Assembly (NCBI RefSeq): GCF_014529535.1
Contig: NW_023503727.1
Location: 1,674,001-1,738,000, forward strand
Length of the DNA: 64,000 nucleotides
Direction of reading: 5' to 3'
From: Bradysia coprophila
Lineage: Eukaryota > Arthropoda > Insecta > Diptera > Sciaridae
Shown here: positions 61,453 to 64,000 of the stretch, piece after piece
Layout: every line of letters starts with the position of its first letter
How positions within the stretch are numbered: the first letter of the stretch is position 1
Translations under genes and position numbers: made by a program
Notes under the pieces: model-generated
Told to the model about the DNA's origin: nothing
Database searches by the model: none
Seen by the model: the letters and a program-made list of their open reading frames with translations, nothing else

Positions 61453-61682
61453 CAGTCAAAGGCAGTCAATTTTCAGCATAAATTAGCTTCAACTGTTTTT
61501 CAGCTGATCCATACAAACAATCACAACCGTTTATACGTCTTTATACGGTTTTACCACTATCGTTCGCGTGCGTGTAGCAGCTTCAACCGTATGAACAAGT
61601 AAAACCAGTTTTGATTGTATGTGTGGATCAGCTGAAAAACAACTGAAGCAAATTTATGCTGAAAATTGACTGCCTTTGACTG
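61453..61682. mobile_element. 230 bp Tc1/mariner-type MITE
   Basis: Starts CAGTCAAAGGCAGTCAATTT and ends AAATTGACTGCCTTTGACTG, with TA at 61451-61452 and 61683-61684. The arms continue with TCAGCATAAATT / AATTTATGCTGA and GTTTTTCAGCTGATCCA / TGGATCAGCTGAAAAAC. Clean ends indicate a moderately young copy. Confidence 0.9.
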
Positions 61683-62571
61683 TATCATACAAAGCTTAAT
61701 GTTTGTTGCTTTGTTTGTCTCTTTATAGAAGTCCGATAGACTTGAAACTTGGCATACCGAATAATGAGAGAAAGTGATGACGAACGCGCGAGTTTATTTT
61801 TGATGGGCAAAACTATTGAAATTTTGTCGTTTTAAGTAATCCAGAGCAAAGTGGGTTACTCCACTAGTTCCATATGAAGTTATGGGCCGAAGCAGCTCTC
61901 CAGCAACGCATACCCATTTTTACAAAGAGACTAAAAATGGGACACTGTTTGCTTGCAAATTTCATTACTGTATTCATATACACTTCTAGCATAACGTAAT
62001 TTAAACTGTCCAATTTTGGGCTTCCTAATTTTATAAACAATGTGTAGAGAGCTCCTTCACAATTGACCACTAAAGAAATACGTTTGTTAGAATCTACGGA
62101 TCCACTAAATTGCAATTTTTTTCCTTCTAATATTCATACCAAGCTCTGGTAAGTCTTGCCCAGTGTGTCAAGTGAAAAGACAAAACAAGAATCTTCAGGT
62201 GATTGCTTTTTGTTTCATGATTGATTTGAGCGCAGTTTTTTAAACGAGATATTTACTGATACGTTGATTTGTAGACATACCGCACATGACTTACTTGGTC
62301 ATGGTTAGGAGATTCTATTCACATGCAAAGATGAAAGGACTTGATCGGAAACAGTAACTAATCTGCCCACGTTTTTCCTGGACTGCTTCTGCCTGGTTTT
62401 ATTATGCCGTGTGATAGTGCAACAAAAGAACAACAACATCATTGACATAATAATGACTTTATTATGTCATTGAACAACATAATCAATTAAATCAAAAGGC
62501 TGTCTGTCTACCTTCTATAATTTAGTTACAATTTTTACGACCAAACATAACGGATAAAATTAAGAAGCAAG
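61683..62571. other. 3' flank of the LRR gene
   Basis: No gene recognised. A 20-30 bp palindrome around 62440-62475 (TTGACATAATAATGACTTTATTATGTCA) is the only structure seen. The rest would include the 3' untranslated region of the minus-strand LRR gene. Confidence 0.4.
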
Positions 62572-63999
62572 TCATTCCATCAGTAACACACCATCACTTG
62601 AATATTTTACCCTTGGATCCGATGATGCATCTTGTTCACCGACCCCACGGTGATAACGGTTCGAATTGAAGAGTCGGTTTCGATTCACCAGCAAATACAT
62701 CGCTCCACAGATTGCAATGACCATAAGAACCAGAAATAGAATGACTTTCACGACGAATAGGTCATCATTCGATTTGACGATTAAATGGATGAGGTTACCA
62801 TTCAAGTCGTTTTGCATCTCGGTCTTTTGAACGGTTGAATACTCATCGATGTATGCTTCTGACGACGACGAGGCTTCACAGTTAATTCCCCGAATGTTCG
62901 ATTTACGTGATTGGGTCGATAAAGGGTCGACGGCAAGACGAATTTTATCCCAGTTGACGAGTCCGAAAAAGTACTTTAAATACGAGCAGTTGAATGGATT
63001 GTTTTTGATGTCCAGTAGCACTAAGCTAGGAAATATTGCATTTCGGAATCCATTCAAATGTTGCAACCGATTTTGACTTAGATAAAGTGACCGTAGATCA
63101 TGCACGATGGGAAAGAACAGATCGAAATCGAACTCGGTTAACTGGTTGTCGGACACATCCAGCGAAATCAACTTTTGCTGATACGAAAATGTGCCCAGTT
63201 CGATGCTTGAGATGTTCGTTCCCCGTAAGGACAAATATTCTACGTTGGCCAATTGCGAAAAGATACCAACGTGCAGATTGCCGATGGGATTGGAAGCTAG
63301 GTCTAGGTGCGTCAATGCCGTCATCTTATCGAACTGTCCGTCCCCTAAAGACGACAAATTATTGTTCGACAAATTCAACTTCAACAAATTCGCCAATTTA
63401 TCAAAAACATTCTTTTCTACAAACGATAAATGGTTGTATGATAGATCCAACTCCTGTAATTTCGGGTGATCGAGGCAAATTGGTTCTATGCGATCGAGTT
63501 GATTGTTCGACAAATTAAGCGTTTGAAGACTGGTTACATTCTCAAAAGTTAGTGGGTCGATGCGTTTTATAGCGTTTTTGGAGAAGTCTACGTTGGCAAT
63601 CTGCGTTGCATTGACGAAAAGTTTCGGTGGAAGTTCGGTCAGTCGATTGTTGCTCGCCATCAATTTTTCCAGTATAGTGAAATTCGACAACACTTTTGGT
63701 TGCAGTGTGTATAATTCGACATCGGTTATGTTGAGTGACTTGGTTTTGTAAAACATTGAAATAAAGCTGCTGAGGATATCAGTAAATTTACAATTAACGA
63801 AACTAATATGTCCGTAAAATAAGATAAACCAATTTTGATACATCGTTTTGTCGTCGCTATAATTTACACTACACTTGAAGGTAAGATAAAGGTAAACATT
63901 ACGACCATCGTAATTAAGATCCCAGCTACTAATATGCTCGTACTTAATTGTAGCAAATCCCACCGAACACAAAATGCAGAAGAAGAAAATCGAAACTAA
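62572..63999 (-). CDS. Leucine-rich-repeat single-pass membrane protein, 5' incomplete
   Basis: 475 residues are visible and the frame is still open at the window edge. The first visible residues (LVSIFFFCILCSVGFA) are the hydrophobic core of a signal peptide, so the start codon lies at or just beyond 64000; a TTG at 63972 is not a real start. An N-terminal region of about 90 residues precedes about ten LRRs (LETLMASNN-type through LRSLYLSQNRL), with classic units such as LQTLNLSNNQLDRIEP and LQELDLSYNHLSFVE. An LRR C-terminal cap follows (NNPFNCSYL..W..INCE), then a juxtamembrane stretch, one membrane span (FVVKVILFLVLMVIAICGAMYLLV) and a short cytoplasmic tail ending DGVLLME. Several NxS/T sites are extracellular. 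The family has many insect members in adhesion or immune recognition; orthology cannot be fixed here. No TIR domain. Confidence 0.88.
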   Translation of the reverse strand, partial: LVSIFFFCILCSVGFATIKYEHISSWDLNYDGRNVYLYLTFKCSVNYSDDKTMYQNWFILFYGHISFVNCKFTDILSSFISMFYKTKSLNITDVELYTLQPKVLSNFTILEKLMASNNRLTELPPKLFVNATQIANVDFSKNAIKRIDPLTFENVTSLQTLNLSNNQLDRIEPICLDHPKLQELDLSYNHLSFVEKNVFDKLANLLKLNLSNNNLSSLGDGQFDKMTALTHLDLASNPIGNLHVGIFSQLANVEYLSLRGTNISSIELGTFSYQQKLISLDVSDNQLTEFDFDLFFPIVHDLRSLYLSQNRLQHLNGFRNAIFPSLVLLDIKNNPFNCSYLKYFFGLVNWDKIRLAVDPLSTQSRKSNIRGINCEASSSSEAYIDEYSTVQKTEMQNDLNGNLIHLIVKSNDDLFVVKVILFLVLMVIAICGAMYLLVNRNRLFNSNRYHRGVGEQDASSDPRVKYSSDGVLLME

Positions 64000-64000
64000 T

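Noticed and set aside
63970..63972. TTG start codon for the LRR protein
   Set aside because: The hydrophobic signal-peptide core continues in frame upstream to the window edge, so the true ATG lies outside.

Overview
The window reads as nuclear DNA of an insect, most likely a nematoceran fly. A fungus-gnat-like lineage (Sciaroidea) is my guess from overall character, not something proven here. It is AT-rich, the protein genes are split by mostly 60-100 nt GT-AG introns plus a few very long ones, and the predicted proteins are insect-like. I see no bacterial operons, CRISPR arrays, rRNA genes or plausible free-standing tRNA genes.

Six protein-coding loci can be supported by joining exons at splice sites with matching phase. 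(1) A SMYD4-like TPR/MYND/SET protein at 2923-5073 (-). (2) A small secreted protein at 9605-10826 (+). (3) Myeloid leukemia factor (Mlf) in six exons from 28300 down to 16721 (-). (4) A 111-residue gene of unknown function at 26029-26550 (+), nested antisense in a long Mlf intron. (5) 6-phosphofructo-2-kinase/fructose-2,6-bisphosphatase (PFKFB) at 48495-52061 (+), with a probable distal alternative first exon at 32743-32938. (6) The 5'-incomplete end of a leucine-rich-repeat transmembrane protein at 62572-63999 (-). A seventh open frame (56399-57276) is long and relatively GC-rich but unrecognised; it sits fused to the broken tail of a retrotransposon.

The rest is dominated by transposable elements, many nested and several with visible target-site duplications. 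There is an RTE-type non-LTR element (22239-25089) inside a palindromic MITE inside Mlf intron 4. An RNase-H-bearing non-LTR element (about 52515-56395) is cut by a 2 kb hAT-like element with an 8 bp duplication and later by a tRNA-derived SINE. A decayed hAT-like element (43684-45133) carries remnants of a coiled-coil protein and two nested MITEs. There are also several hAT MITEs, Tc1/mariner-type MITEs with TA duplications, a TTAA-flanked palindromic element, and four relatives of a repeat family carrying 145 bp tandem units, a (TCCG)n tract and a variable hairpin.

A striking theme is the number of long, almost perfect inverted repeats (1474-2557, 6777-8166, 17203-18142, 20128-20695, 37846-38827). 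The one at 6777-8166 has about 600 bp arms that keep the same 81-codon open frame in convergent orientation. It is the best candidate for a hairpin-RNA (endo-siRNA) locus or for a captured gene fragment.
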